The position numbers and the translations under genes are program-made. Under the pieces are notes generated by a model. It searched no databases. It saw only the letters and a program-made list of their open reading frames with translations, and was not told the origin of the DNA. From Nocardia vinacea (GTDB taxonomy: Bacteria > Actinomycetota > Actinomycetes > Mycobacteriales > Mycobacteriaceae), in NCBI RefSeq assembly GCF_035920345.1, contig NZ_CP109149.1, positions 496,001 to 560,000 of the forward strand: a DNA stretch of 64,000 nt, in the 5' to 3' direction. Position 1 is the first letter of the stretch; each line of letters begins with the position of its first letter. Below are positions 46,044-53,993 of this stretch, piece by piece.

Positions 46044-47426
46044 ATGATTGGCATGACATCGCAGAATTCCCGCTCCACACGTTCGGCCGCGGTAATCGGC
46101 GCCGGTCAAACCGGCGTCACTGCGGCACTAGGATTACTCGACGCCGGATTCGACGTCACGCTCTACAGCGACCGCGATCAGCGATCGTTGCGCGACGACG
46201 TACCGGCCACCGGTACCGCACTCGAATTCGGGGAGACCCAACAAGCCGAATCCGCACTCGGTCTGGATACCTACACCGGCCGCGCACCCCGGCACACCGG
46301 GCTCAGCGTGCGCATCGCCGGACCCGAGCGCGAGGAATTGATCCAATTCGACGGTCATTTCGACGGATATGTCGGGGTTGCGGTCGATACCCGTTTGAAG
46401 GCCGACGAACGGCTGACCGCATTTCTGGAACGCGGCGGACGTTTCGTCGTCGAGCAGGTGACGCCCGACAAACTCGACGCCATTGCCGCGGCCGCCGATC
46501 TCACCCTGGTCGCCACCGGACGCGGCGGCCTGTCCGACCTGTTCGCGGTCGATCAGGCGCGCACCCCGTATGACGCACCGCAACGGTCGCTGCTCACCGT
46601 CACCGTGACCGGAATCGGCCACGACGAAAGCGTTTTCGCGCACCGCAGCCGGGCCGGTGGCGCGCACAGCGGCTTCTCCATCTTCGCCGAACAGGGCGAG
46701 GGCTGGTGGGGACCGTACCTGCACAAGGATGCGGGCCCGAGCTGGGCGTTCCTCGGCTGGGCGCGGCCGGGCAGCGAATGGGAAAGCCGGTTCGCCGCAG
46801 CGGATTCGGCCGAATCGGCGCATCGGATCGTGCAGGATTTGTACCGCGATTTCATCGATTGGGATCTGCCCGAGGTGCTCGAAACCCGGGTGATCGCCGA
46901 GGATCCGCATTCCTGGCTCAAGGGCGCGGTCCGGCCGGTGGTTCGGTCCGGTGTCGGGCGCACCGCCGGTCGCCATCTGGTTGTCTCGCTCGGCGACACC
47001 TCGGCTGCCTACGACCCGATCGCGGGCCAGGGTGCGCAGAGCGGGCTGATCCAGGCGCAGCGCCTGGTCGCGGCGGCTGCCGTGCACGACGGTCCGTTCG
47101 ACGAGGGCTGGATCAACGCGCAGTACGCGGCGTTCCTGGCCGCGCGCGGTGATGCGGCGAATAGGGTCACCCGATTGTTCCTCGGCGATCCGGAATTGGC
47201 GGATATCGGCAATCAGCTCTTCGCCGCCGCCGCGGTCGATGCGCGCTTCGCGAGTGCGCTCGTCGGGCTGCTGCACCGCCCGCAGCCGTTCCTCGGTGTC
47301 GATTCGCTCGACGCGGCCGCGGAATTCATCACCCAGGTCACCGGCGAGGATGCGGCGGCACTGCTCGGACGGTTCGCGCCGGCCGGTCAGTTCAGTCGAT
47401 CCGGCTACAGCCTCGCCAACGTCTGA
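46044..47426 (+). CDS. StyA-like FAD monooxygenase (styrene/indole monooxygenase family)
   Basis: The 460-residue protein has GAGQTGVTAALGLLDAGFDV for FAD at the start and YSDRDQRSLRDDVPATGTAL in place of the usual acid-first second strand, as in StyA. The block ATGRGGLSDLFAVDQARTPY and the late VVSLGDTSAAYDPIAGQGAQ (GD motif) complete the fold. StyA enzymes take free FADH2 from a partner reductase, and two flavin reductases lie 2.5-3 kb downstream. StyA-type enzymes can also oxygenate sulfides. ATG 46044 or 46053 could be the start. A terminator follows. Confidence 0.85.
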   Translation: MIGMTSQNSRSTRSAAVIGAGQTGVTAALGLLDAGFDVTLYSDRDQRSLRDDVPATGTALEFGETQQAESALGLDTYTGRAPRHTGLSVRIAGPEREELIQFDGHFDGYVGVAVDTRLKADERLTAFLERGGRFVVEQVTPDKLDAIAAAADLTLVATGRGGLSDLFAVDQARTPYDAPQRSLLTVTVTGIGHDESVFAHRSRAGGAHSGFSIFAEQGEGWWGPYLHKDAGPSWAFLGWARPGSEWESRFAAADSAESAHRIVQDLYRDFIDWDLPEVLETRVIAEDPHSWLKGAVRPVVRSGVGRTAGRHLVVSLGDTSAAYDPIAGQGAQSGLIQAQRLVAAAAVHDGPFDEGWINAQYAAFLAARGDAANRVTRLFLGDPELADIGNQLFAAAAVDARFASALVGLLHRPQPFLGVDSLDAAAEFITQVTGEDAAALLGRFAPAGQFSRSGYSLANV

Positions 47427-47490
47427 TCGCTACACCCATCCGATCGCACAGATTCAAACCCTCCTGCCGGTGGGCTTGCGGTGCTGGAGT

Positions 47491-47517
47491 GGAAGGGGCG
47501 CATGGTGCGCCCCTTCC
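47491..47517. terminator. Hairpin terminator after the StyA-like gene
   Basis: A perfect 11-bp stem (GGAAGGGGCGC at 47491-47501, GCGCCCCTTCC at 47507-47517) with a 5-nt loop lies between the StyA-like gene and the next start at 47555. It suggests that the four genes that follow have their own promoter or depend on read-through. Confidence 0.75.
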
Positions 47518-47554
47518 TGGCGATAGACGGTTCCCCGACACCAATGGAGTAAGC

Positions 47555-48670
47555 ATGACCACAGAGCACATCGCCGATCAGATCCGGTTCGCCTACTGGG
47601 TGCCGAATGTCAGCGGGGGGCTGGTCACCAGCGATATCGAACAGCGCACCAGTTGGGACTTCGAATACAACAAGAAGTTGGCGCAAACCGCGGAGAACAA
47701 TGGTTTCGATTACGCGCTGTCCCAGGTCCGCTACACCGCCTCCTACGGTGCGGAATACCAGCACGAGTCGACTTCGTTCAGCCTCGCGCTGCTCGGTGCC
47801 ACCGAGCGGCTGAAGGTGATCGCCGCGATCCATCCGGGACTCTGGCATCCGGCCGTGCTGGCCAAATTCGGCGCCACCGCCGACCACCTCTCCAATGGCC
47901 GCTTCGCCATCAACGTCGTATCCGGTTGGTTCGCAGGTGAATTCACCGCACTCGGCGAGCCGTGGCTCGAGCACGACGAACGGTACCGGCGCAGCGCCGA
48001 ATTCCTCGAGGTGATCCGCAAGATCTGGACAGAGGATGATGTCAACTACGGCGGCGATTTCTACCGTATCCGCGATTTCACGCTGAAGCCCAAGCCGCTG
48101 AATACCCCCGAGCGTCCCAATCCCGAACTGTTCCAGGGCGGGAACTCGACGGCGGCGCGCCGCAATGGTGGTCGCTACGCCGACTGGTACTTCTCCAACG
48201 GCAAGGATTTCGACGGTGTCACCGAACAATTGGATGAGCTGCGCACCATCGCCCAGGCGAATCAGCGTGAGGTCGAATTCGGTTTGAACGGCTTCATCAT
48301 TGCCCGCGACACCGAGAAGGAAGCGCACGATACCCTGCGCGAAATCATCGAGAAGGCGAATAAGCCCGCGGTGGAAGGTTTCCGGGACGCGGTGCAACAG
48401 GCCGGTGCGTCAACGAAGGACCGCAGGGGGATGTGGGCGGATTCGACGTTCGAAGATCTCGTGCAGTACAACGACGGATTCCGCACCAAGCTGATCGGCA
48501 CGCCCGAACAGGTCGCTGAGCGCATCGTCGCCTACAAGGAACTCGGTGTCGACCTGATTCTGGCCGGTTTCCTGCACTTCCAGGAGGAGGTCGAGTACTT
48601 CGGCGCGAAGGTGCTGCCGCTGGTCCGCGAACTGGAGGCCGCACGCACACCCGCCGCTGTGGGGAACTGA
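47555..48670 (+). CDS. sfnG: Dimethylsulfone monooxygenase (SfnG-like)
   Basis: The 371-residue LLM enzyme uses FMNH2 to turn dimethyl sulfone into methanesulfinate. Family blocks are RFAYWVPNVSGGLVTSDIEQ, TASYGAEYQHESTSFSLALL, HLSNGRFAINVVSGWFAGEF and PELFQGGNSTAARRNGGRYA then DWYFSNG. ATG 47555 follows GGAG. Its stop overlaps the start of the SfnB-like gene (TGATG), and the same two genes are neighbours in Pseudomonas. Confidence 0.88.
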   Translation: MTTEHIADQIRFAYWVPNVSGGLVTSDIEQRTSWDFEYNKKLAQTAENNGFDYALSQVRYTASYGAEYQHESTSFSLALLGATERLKVIAAIHPGLWHPAVLAKFGATADHLSNGRFAINVVSGWFAGEFTALGEPWLEHDERYRRSAEFLEVIRKIWTEDDVNYGGDFYRIRDFTLKPKPLNTPERPNPELFQGGNSTAARRNGGRYADWYFSNGKDFDGVTEQLDELRTIAQANQREVEFGLNGFIIARDTEKEAHDTLREIIEKANKPAVEGFRDAVQQAGASTKDRRGMWADSTFEDLVQYNDGFRTKLIGTPEQVAERIVAYKELGVDLILAGFLHFQEEVEYFGAKVLPLVRELEAARTPAAVGN

Positions 48671-49878
48671 TGACCGCCGTCGTCGCCGACCGGATCGAAT
48701 CCACCGCACACGCGTATTCGATTGCGGCACAGCTTGCTGCGGAGTTCGCCGTCGGGGCGGCGGCGCGTGATCTCGGCCGCGAACTGCCCTTCGCCGAGGT
48801 GGATCGACTCGCGGCGAGTGGATTGCTCGCGATCACCGTGCCCGCGGAATTCGGGGGCGCGGATCTGCCGCCGAGTGCGGTGGCGGAGGTGGTGCGGATT
48901 CTGGCGGCCGCCGATCCGAATATCGCGCAGATTCCACACAGCCACTTCGTGTACCTGAACCTATTGCGGTTGGCGGGTGCCGCTGATCAGCAAGCGCGTT
49001 ACTTCGGGCAGGTGCTGGCGGGTGCGCGGATTGCAAATGCGCAGTCCGAACGTGGCACTGCGACTGTCGCCGATATCGCGACGACGGTGCGGCCGGTGGG
49101 CGATCGTTTCCGCATCGATGGCGTCAAGTTCTACTGTACGGGTTCACTTTTCGCGGATCTGCTCGCGGTGCTCACCCGGCTCGACGATCCGGAGGGACAC
49201 AGTGGACTGTCCGCGGGGGAGTACATCGCGTATCTACCGGCTGATACTCCGGGCGTGCGAATCATCGACGACTGGAACGGCATCGGCCAGCGCACCACCG
49301 GCAGCGGGACCATCGAATTCGCTGAGGCCGTCGTCGAACCAGATCAATTGATCGCCCGCGCGGCGGCGGTGCACGCGCCCACCGGATACGGCGCCTTCGC
49401 GCAACTGCTGCATGCCGCGATCGACACCGGGATCGCGCGTGGTGCACTCAGTGCGGCAACGGAATTCGTGCGCACCTCGAGTCGGCCGTGGTTCGAAGCC
49501 GGTGTCGACAGGGCGATCGATGATCCGCTGCTGATCCAGCGTTTCGGTGAGCTGTCGGTAGCGGTGACTTCCGCCGAGGCCACACTCACCGCCGCCGGTG
49601 TGGCCGTCGACGCCGCGATCCGTGACGCCGAATCCGTCGCTCCCGCATCGCTTGCCGTGGCCACCGCCAAGGTGCTCGCCGATCGCGCGGCCAACGAGGT
49701 CTCGGCCGCATTGTTCGAGGTCGGCGGAACACGCAGTGCCGCAGTGGATCTGAACCTGCACCACTTCTGGCGCAATGCCCGAACCCACACGTTGCACGAC
49801 CCGGTCCGGTGGAAATATCAGCACATCGGCCGGGCGTTACTGCACGACACCGCGCCACCGTTGCACGGCGTGATCTGA
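48670..49878 (+). CDS. sfnB: SfnB-family acyl-CoA-dehydrogenase-like sulfur protein
   Basis: The 402-residue paralogue of the protein at 42796 shows ELPFAEVDRLAASGLLAITV, the IPHSHFVYLNLLRLAGAADQ patch, ANAQSERGTATVADIATTVR and the C-terminal HHFWRNARTHTLHDPVRWKY. SfnB is needed for sulfone use in Pseudomonas. ATG 48670 overlaps the sfnG stop. As in the paralogue, the acyl-CoA catalytic glutamate region is not conserved, so a flavin-dependent oxygenase or desulfurising role is likely. Confidence 0.87.
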   Translation: MTAVVADRIESTAHAYSIAAQLAAEFAVGAAARDLGRELPFAEVDRLAASGLLAITVPAEFGGADLPPSAVAEVVRILAAADPNIAQIPHSHFVYLNLLRLAGAADQQARYFGQVLAGARIANAQSERGTATVADIATTVRPVGDRFRIDGVKFYCTGSLFADLLAVLTRLDDPEGHSGLSAGEYIAYLPADTPGVRIIDDWNGIGQRTTGSGTIEFAEAVVEPDQLIARAAAVHAPTGYGAFAQLLHAAIDTGIARGALSAATEFVRTSSRPWFEAGVDRAIDDPLLIQRFGELSVAVTSAEATLTAAGVAVDAAIRDAESVAPASLAVATAKVLADRAANEVSAALFEVGGTRSAAVDLNLHHFWRNARTHTLHDPVRWKYQHIGRALLHDTAPPLHGVI

Positions 49879-49901
49879 TCGAGCGAGAAGAGGATACGGA
49901 A

Positions 49902-50411
49902 GTGACAGTTACGGTCGTCGTCGGGAATCCGAAGCCCGCCTCTCGTACCCTGACCGCGGCGCGGTTGGTCGCCGCGGGGTTACGTCCGGACGTGGAACCG
50001 GAGGTGATCGATCTGGTCTCCTTCGGCGCGAGCCTGCTGTCCTGGGGTGATCCCGAGGTCGCGGCCGCCGTTCGCGCAGTGGCTGATTCGGAGCTGGTGG
50101 TCTTCGCAAGTCCCACCTTCAAAGCCACCTACACCGGTCTGTTGAAGCTGTTCCTCGAACAGTTCGAGGGCGGCACCGGACTGGCCGATGTGGTGGCCGT
50201 CCCGCTCATGCTCGGCGCGGGCCCGGCCCATGCACTCGCCCCGGATCTGCTGCTCAAGCCGGTGCTCGTCGAACTCGGCGCGACGGCGGCGCTGCCCGGT
50301 CTCTACCTGTCGGACAGCACATTTTCCGAAGACGGCGCCATCGAGCGCTACACCGAACGCTGGCGCCCGGTCGCCGCGGCTCTCGCCTCGAAAGCGGCCG
50401 ATCATGCATGA
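49902..50411 (+). CDS. NADPH-dependent FMN reductase (MsuE/SsuE type)
   Basis: The 169-residue flavodoxin-fold protein starts TVTVVVGNPKPASRTLTAAR (the flavin phosphate loop) and continues with ELVVFASPTFKATYTGLLKL and FLEQFEGG. It should make FMNH2 for the LLM enzymes of the cluster. GTG 49902 is chosen because GAGGATACGGA precedes it. It lies 23 bases after the sfnB-like gene and overlaps the next gene by eight bases. Confidence 0.88.
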   Translation: MTVTVVVGNPKPASRTLTAARLVAAGLRPDVEPEVIDLVSFGASLLSWGDPEVAAAVRAVADSELVVFASPTFKATYTGLLKLFLEQFEGGTGLADVVAVPLMLGAGPAHALAPDLLLKPVLVELGATAALPGLYLSDSTFSEDGAIERYTERWRPVAAALASKAADHA

Positions 50412-50925
50412 GCTCTTCGAATTTCCGTCCGACGGCTCCGGCCTACGTCGTGTCTTCGCCAGCTTTCCCAGCGGTGTCGTCGCGGTATGTGCCGAAATCG
50501 AAGGTACGCCACACGGTTTGGCGGTGAGCACCTTCGTTCCGGTCTCGCTGGACCCGCCGCTGGTGTCGTTCTGCGTGCAGAACAGCTCGGCGACCTGGCC
50601 GAAACTGGATACCGCAACACACCTCGGTCTGAGCCTGCTCGGCACCGATCAGGAGCCCGCGGCTCGAGCACTGAGCAACCGCAACGGCAACCGCTTCCAC
50701 AATGTGGATGTGCACCGCGGCGCGGCCGACGCGATCTTCATCGATGGTGCGACGGCGTGGATCGAGGGCGCGGTCGAAGCCCGCGTCCCCGCGGGCGACC
50801 ATACGGTGGTTATCCTGCGTATCAACCGCCTCGCCGCCCGCGCCGACGCCGAACCACTGATCTTCCACGGCAGCAAGTTCCGCAGCCTGCACCCGCACCG
50901 CGAGATCACCGAGATCGCCAGCTGA
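50404..50925 (+). CDS. Flavin reductase-like protein (HpaC/DszD type)
   Basis: The 173-residue protein has the flavin reductase fold: LRRVFASFPSGVVAVCAEIE, GLAVSTFVPVSLDPPLVSFC and the late HTVVILRINRLAARADAEPL, FHGSKFR. It gives free reduced FMN or FAD to two-component oxygenases, for example the StyA-like or SfnB-like proteins. ATG 50404 lies inside the end of the FMN reductase gene. With the gene before it, the cluster has two reductases of different folds. Confidence 0.9.
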   Translation: MHELFEFPSDGSGLRRVFASFPSGVVAVCAEIEGTPHGLAVSTFVPVSLDPPLVSFCVQNSSATWPKLDTATHLGLSLLGTDQEPAARALSNRNGNRFHNVDVHRGAADAIFIDGATAWIEGAVEARVPAGDHTVVILRINRLAARADAEPLIFHGSKFRSLHPHREITEIAS

Positions 50926-51104
50926 GGTGCCTGTCCCACTGCATACGCGGGTCTTCATTGGGGACGTCGTTGCGGATGGTGGCGTAGGCACCGCAGCCAT
51001 GCGAACCGCGGAAACGGTTGTGCCCGAACGTTTCATGTGTGTCCGCGGTTGCGGCGGGGCCGGGTTTGGTCTGCGCCCAGCGCCGGGAGGTCGGCCTTCA
51101 GTGG

Positions 51105-51797
51105 TCAGGCCGGAACCCTATCGGCGGCGAGGAAATCGTCGACGAAGCCCAGCGCCCGGTCTTCCAAGCCCGCATAGTGGGCTTCGCGGACCGCGCCGGT
51201 GAGGGCTTCGTCGAGCAGCAGATTGCCCGCGGCATCCACGCGCTGCCGCTTTTCTTCCGCGCCAGGCAACAGCCCTACCAGCGACTGTGTGAGGCCGCAG
51301 TAGTAGGCGATGCCGTCGTTGAGTTGCGCGCTCAGCGCATCCTGCATGAGCTCGACGACCGCGTCGTCGTCTGCCACGCCCGCCAGGCCCAGCCACAGCA
51401 TCCGCTTGCCCGCGAGCCGGGGTTTGCTACGGCCGTAGGCGAATCCGTAATTCCACACCCGATCGATCCAGCCCTTCAGAATCGCCGGGGCCTGCATCCA
51501 GTACACCGGGAACACCGCGACGATCACGTCGGCGGCAAGGATGCGCCGCATATGGTTCTCGACTTCGGGGGAGTATGCCTTCTCCCGGTTGCCCCATTCC
51601 GGGAGGTCGGCGGCGGTCATCCGGGGATCGAAGTTCTCGGCGTGCAGGTCCAGCAGGTCGATCCGGTAGCCGAGCCCGGCGAGCCGCCGGGTGGCCAGTT
51701 CCGCGATATGGGCGGTCAGCGAATCGGGCCGGGGATGAGCGACGACGACCAGCGCGGTGCGGGTGGTCGCGGTGTCCACGGTCGGGTTGTGCTGCAC
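51105..51797 (-). CDS. NAD(P)H dehydrogenase (quinone), flavodoxin-like fold
   Basis: The 230-residue protein of the NQO1/MdaB/KefF type has VVVAHPRPDSLTAHIAELAT for the flavin phosphate and DVIVAVFPVYWMQAPAILKG, WIDRVWNYGFAYG for the isoalloxazine and dimer face. It reduces quinones by two electrons. ATG at 51795-51797 follows GGAGGCG. It is divergent from the AraC gene, which may regulate it. 50926-51104 shows no gene. Confidence 0.88.
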   Translation of the reverse strand: MQHNPTVDTATTRTALVVVAHPRPDSLTAHIAELATRRLAGLGYRIDLLDLHAENFDPRMTAADLPEWGNREKAYSPEVENHMRRILAADVIVAVFPVYWMQAPAILKGWIDRVWNYGFAYGRSKPRLAGKRMLWLGLAGVADDDAVVELMQDALSAQLNDGIAYYCGLTQSLVGLLPGAEEKRQRVDAAGNLLLDEALTGAVREAHYAGLEDRALGFVDDFLAADRVPA

Positions 51798-51928
51798 GGG
51801 CGCCTCCTATGTGGGTCCGGAGTTCCGGACGATCGGTTGTGCGGTCTGGGTCTATTCCACACCCCGGGCAATGGACGATCTATGGGTAAGGATCTACATT
51901 CGATAGGAGTTCGTCTACCCTCGATGGT

Positions 51929-52876
51929 GTGGATCCATTGAGCAAACTGCTGAGCGGTATCCGTGCCGAGGGTGCTGTGCTCACCAACGCGATCTTGGAA
52001 GCACCGTGGAGCATCCGGTTCGCCGACGAAGCACCGCTGACCATGGTCACCGTGCTGCGCGGTGGGGGAACACTGCTGCTGCCCGGCGGTCTCGAGCGTC
52101 GGATCACGGTAGGGGACACCGCGATCGTGCGCGGCCCGGAAACGTTCGTCCTCGTCGACCGCGCGGATACTGTCGGCCTGCCGCACGAGGAATACGAGGT
52201 CGCCTGCTTCGCGCCGGACGCGAAATGCGATCCCGCGCTGGACGGCGGTCGCTGGGGGAACGACCGCGCCGGTGAGACCGCTCTGATTGTCGGCGCCTAT
52301 CGGGCGTCCGGCCGGCGCCATGAACGGCTGCTGCGTGCTGTGCCCCCCGTCCTGGTCGTGACCGACGATGTGGAGGTGTGCGCCTGGATGGAGTCGATCG
52401 CCGCGGATGCTGCCCGGCGTCCGGCCGGAGCACAGGCGATGATGGACCGGCTGCTCGACTGGGCGTTGGTGTGCACGCTGCGCAATTGGTTCGACGAGCT
52501 GGACGCTGACGCGCCGGGTTGGTATCGCGGGCCGGCCGATCCGGTGGTCGGGCCGGCGTTGGAGGCCATGCACGGAAGGCCGGCTGCCGGTTGGACGGTC
52601 GCGTCGCTGGCCTCCGAGGCGGGGGTATCGCGGGCGCTGTTCGCGCGGCGGTTCTCCGAGGTCATGGCGCAGTCGCCCCTGGCGTATCTCACCGAATGCC
52701 GGATGGATGAGGCGGAGGAACTACTGGCCGACCGGAGTCTCACCGTGGCGCAGGTGGCGAAGGCCGTCGGTTATGCGGACGCTTTCGGTTTCAGTGCGGC
52801 GTTCAAGCGACATCGGGGTATCCGCCCCAGCGAGTTCCGCGCCACCGCCGATCTCGGAGCGAGAACCGGTGCCTAG
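51929..52876 (+). CDS. AraC-family regulator with N-terminal cupin
   Basis: The 315-residue protein has a Cupin_6-like N-terminus (LRGGGTLLLPGGLERRITVG, DTAIVRGPETFVLVDRAD) and two helix-turn-helices of AraC type at the C-terminus (TVASLASEAGVSRALFARRF, LTVAQVAKAVGYADAFGFSA, AFKRHRGIRPSEFR). Start is GTG 51929. Divergence from the quinone reductase gene with a 131-bp gap makes that gene the likely target. Confidence 0.9.
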   Translation: MDPLSKLLSGIRAEGAVLTNAILEAPWSIRFADEAPLTMVTVLRGGGTLLLPGGLERRITVGDTAIVRGPETFVLVDRADTVGLPHEEYEVACFAPDAKCDPALDGGRWGNDRAGETALIVGAYRASGRRHERLLRAVPPVLVVTDDVEVCAWMESIAADAARRPAGAQAMMDRLLDWALVCTLRNWFDELDADAPGWYRGPADPVVGPALEAMHGRPAAGWTVASLASEAGVSRALFARRFSEVMAQSPLAYLTECRMDEAEELLADRSLTVAQVAKAVGYADAFGFSAAFKRHRGIRPSEFRATADLGARTGA

Positions 52877-52957
52877 CCATCGGGGCCGCCTGGATGCTGT
52901 CACCGGCTCCGGCACTGAAGCCCGTTGTGATGCCCCGCGCTCCGCATTCACCGACCG

Positions 52958-53338
52958 TCAGGCTTCGAAGCGCTGCCGGGCGGCCTCGATGTGCTGGAAG
53001 TACCGGTAGGTCCAATTGCACATTCCGTCGACCGTCGCCCGAAGTCCGTGGCCCGCTTCGGTGAGGGTGTATTCGACACGGGGCGGGACGGTGGGGTGGA
53101 CGGTCCGCTCGGCCAGGCCATTGCGCTCCAACATACGCAGGTTCTGGGTGAGCATCTTGTGGCTGATGCCCTCGACCCGGCTGCGAAGCTCGCTGAAGCG
53201 CAGAGTGCCCTCCCCAAGTGCCTCGATGATCAACAGCGCCCACTTGTTGGCAACGTCGGAGAAGATCTCCCGCGCCAGGGAGTCGGCGCGTCGCAGGTCG
53301 GCATCCTCGGCCGAGCCGCTGAGCTGCTTGGTCACCAT
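52958..53338 (-). CDS. HxlR-family transcriptional regulator
   Basis: The 126-residue winged-helix protein has the HxlR pattern DVANKWALLIIEALGEGTLR, FSELRSRVEGISHKMLTQNL and RMLERNGLAERTVHPTVPPR then VEYTLTEAG. Many members sense reactive aldehydes or thiol oxidation; this one has one Cys (MCNWTYRYF) in the C-terminal helix. It is divergent from the RidA gene with a palindromic operator candidate in the gap. Confidence 0.9.
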   Translation of the reverse strand: MVTKQLSGSAEDADLRRADSLAREIFSDVANKWALLIIEALGEGTLRFSELRSRVEGISHKMLTQNLRMLERNGLAERTVHPTVPPRVEYTLTEAGHGLRATVDGMCNWTYRYFQHIEAARQRFEA

Positions 53339-53394
53339 TAGGTTCCCCAGTCACTGAAAAGTGCGTTCTTCCATGTCAACTCACACTCTCCTAC

Positions 53395-53419
53395 GGTATC
53401 TGAGTAACTACAAGAGACC
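53395..53419. promoter_or_regulatory. HxlR operator candidate
   Basis: GGTATCT at 53395-53401 and AGAGACC at 53413-53419 form a near-perfect inverted repeat (6 of 7) around GAGTAACTACA. It lies in the middle of the 136-bp gap between the HxlR and RidA genes. Confidence 0.45.
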
Positions 53420-53474
53420 AAAGGTCGTTTGACGAACACGGGCTTACAGGAGCCCGGACAAGGAGGCGGACAGC

Positions 53475-53882
53475 ATGGCCATCACCCTGAAGAATCCCGA
53501 TGGACTGCCGAAAATCGATGTCTACCGGCAGGTGGCGATCGCCTCGGGCTCGAAGTTGATCTTCATCGCCGGGCAGGTCGCCTGGGACGCGGAAGGGGTC
53601 ACGGTCGGCGAAGGTGACCTCGCCGCACAGGTTGAACAGTGCTACCTCAACATCGCCACCGCGCTGGGCGAGGCCGGCGGTTCCTTTGGCGACGTAGCGA
53701 AACTGACCTTCTACGTCGTCGACTGGACTGCTGACAAGATGCCCGCGCTCCTGGAGGGAATCTCCCGGGCGACCGCGAAACTAGGGGTCACTCCGGTGCC
53801 ACCGACCACGCTGATCGGCGTCGCGGCGCTGGACGTCCCCGAGCATCTGGTCGAGATCGAAGCAACCGCAGTCCTCGACTGA
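53475..53882 (+). CDS. RidA-family enamine/imine deaminase
   Basis: The 135-residue trimeric YjgF/RidA protein shows LPKIDVYRQVAIASGSKLIF, IAGQVAWDAEG and the C-terminal VPPTTLIGVAALDVPEHLVE then IEATA. The usual catalytic Arg of RidA (R-x-x-x near VNR) appears replaced in the TTLIGVAAL loop, so it may belong to the RutC/Rid2-7 branches with a different substrate. AGGAGG precedes ATG 53475. It is probably the HxlR target. Confidence 0.85.
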   Translation: MAITLKNPDGLPKIDVYRQVAIASGSKLIFIAGQVAWDAEGVTVGEGDLAAQVEQCYLNIATALGEAGGSFGDVAKLTFYVVDWTADKMPALLEGISRATAKLGVTPVPPTTLIGVAALDVPEHLVEIEATAVLD

Positions 53883-53892
53883 ATATGTACCG

Positions 53893-53954
53893 CCTTATCC
53901 AGGTCACTGTCAGGGGCGCAAGTCCAACCGTCCTCGTCGACCCGGCTCAGCCTC
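53893..53954 (-). repeat. Remnant related to the 3' end of the 59337 gene
   Basis: On the minus strand this encodes RLSRVDEDGWTCAPDSDLDK. The C-terminal part of the protein at 59337-59759 has WLSSVDEDGWICDSDADLDK at 59390-59451. The two DNA segments are about three-quarters identical by eye. Nothing else of the gene is left here, between the RidA stop and the membrane-protein stop at 53994. Confidence 0.55.
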
Positions 53955-53993
53955 GGGAGCAGTGCTGTGTTCGTGGATGCCGATGACGGAAGT

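Noticed and set aside
46134..47276. Minus-strand frame of 380 codons
   Set aside because: Antisense of the StyA-like gene, which has all FAD motifs in the plus frame.
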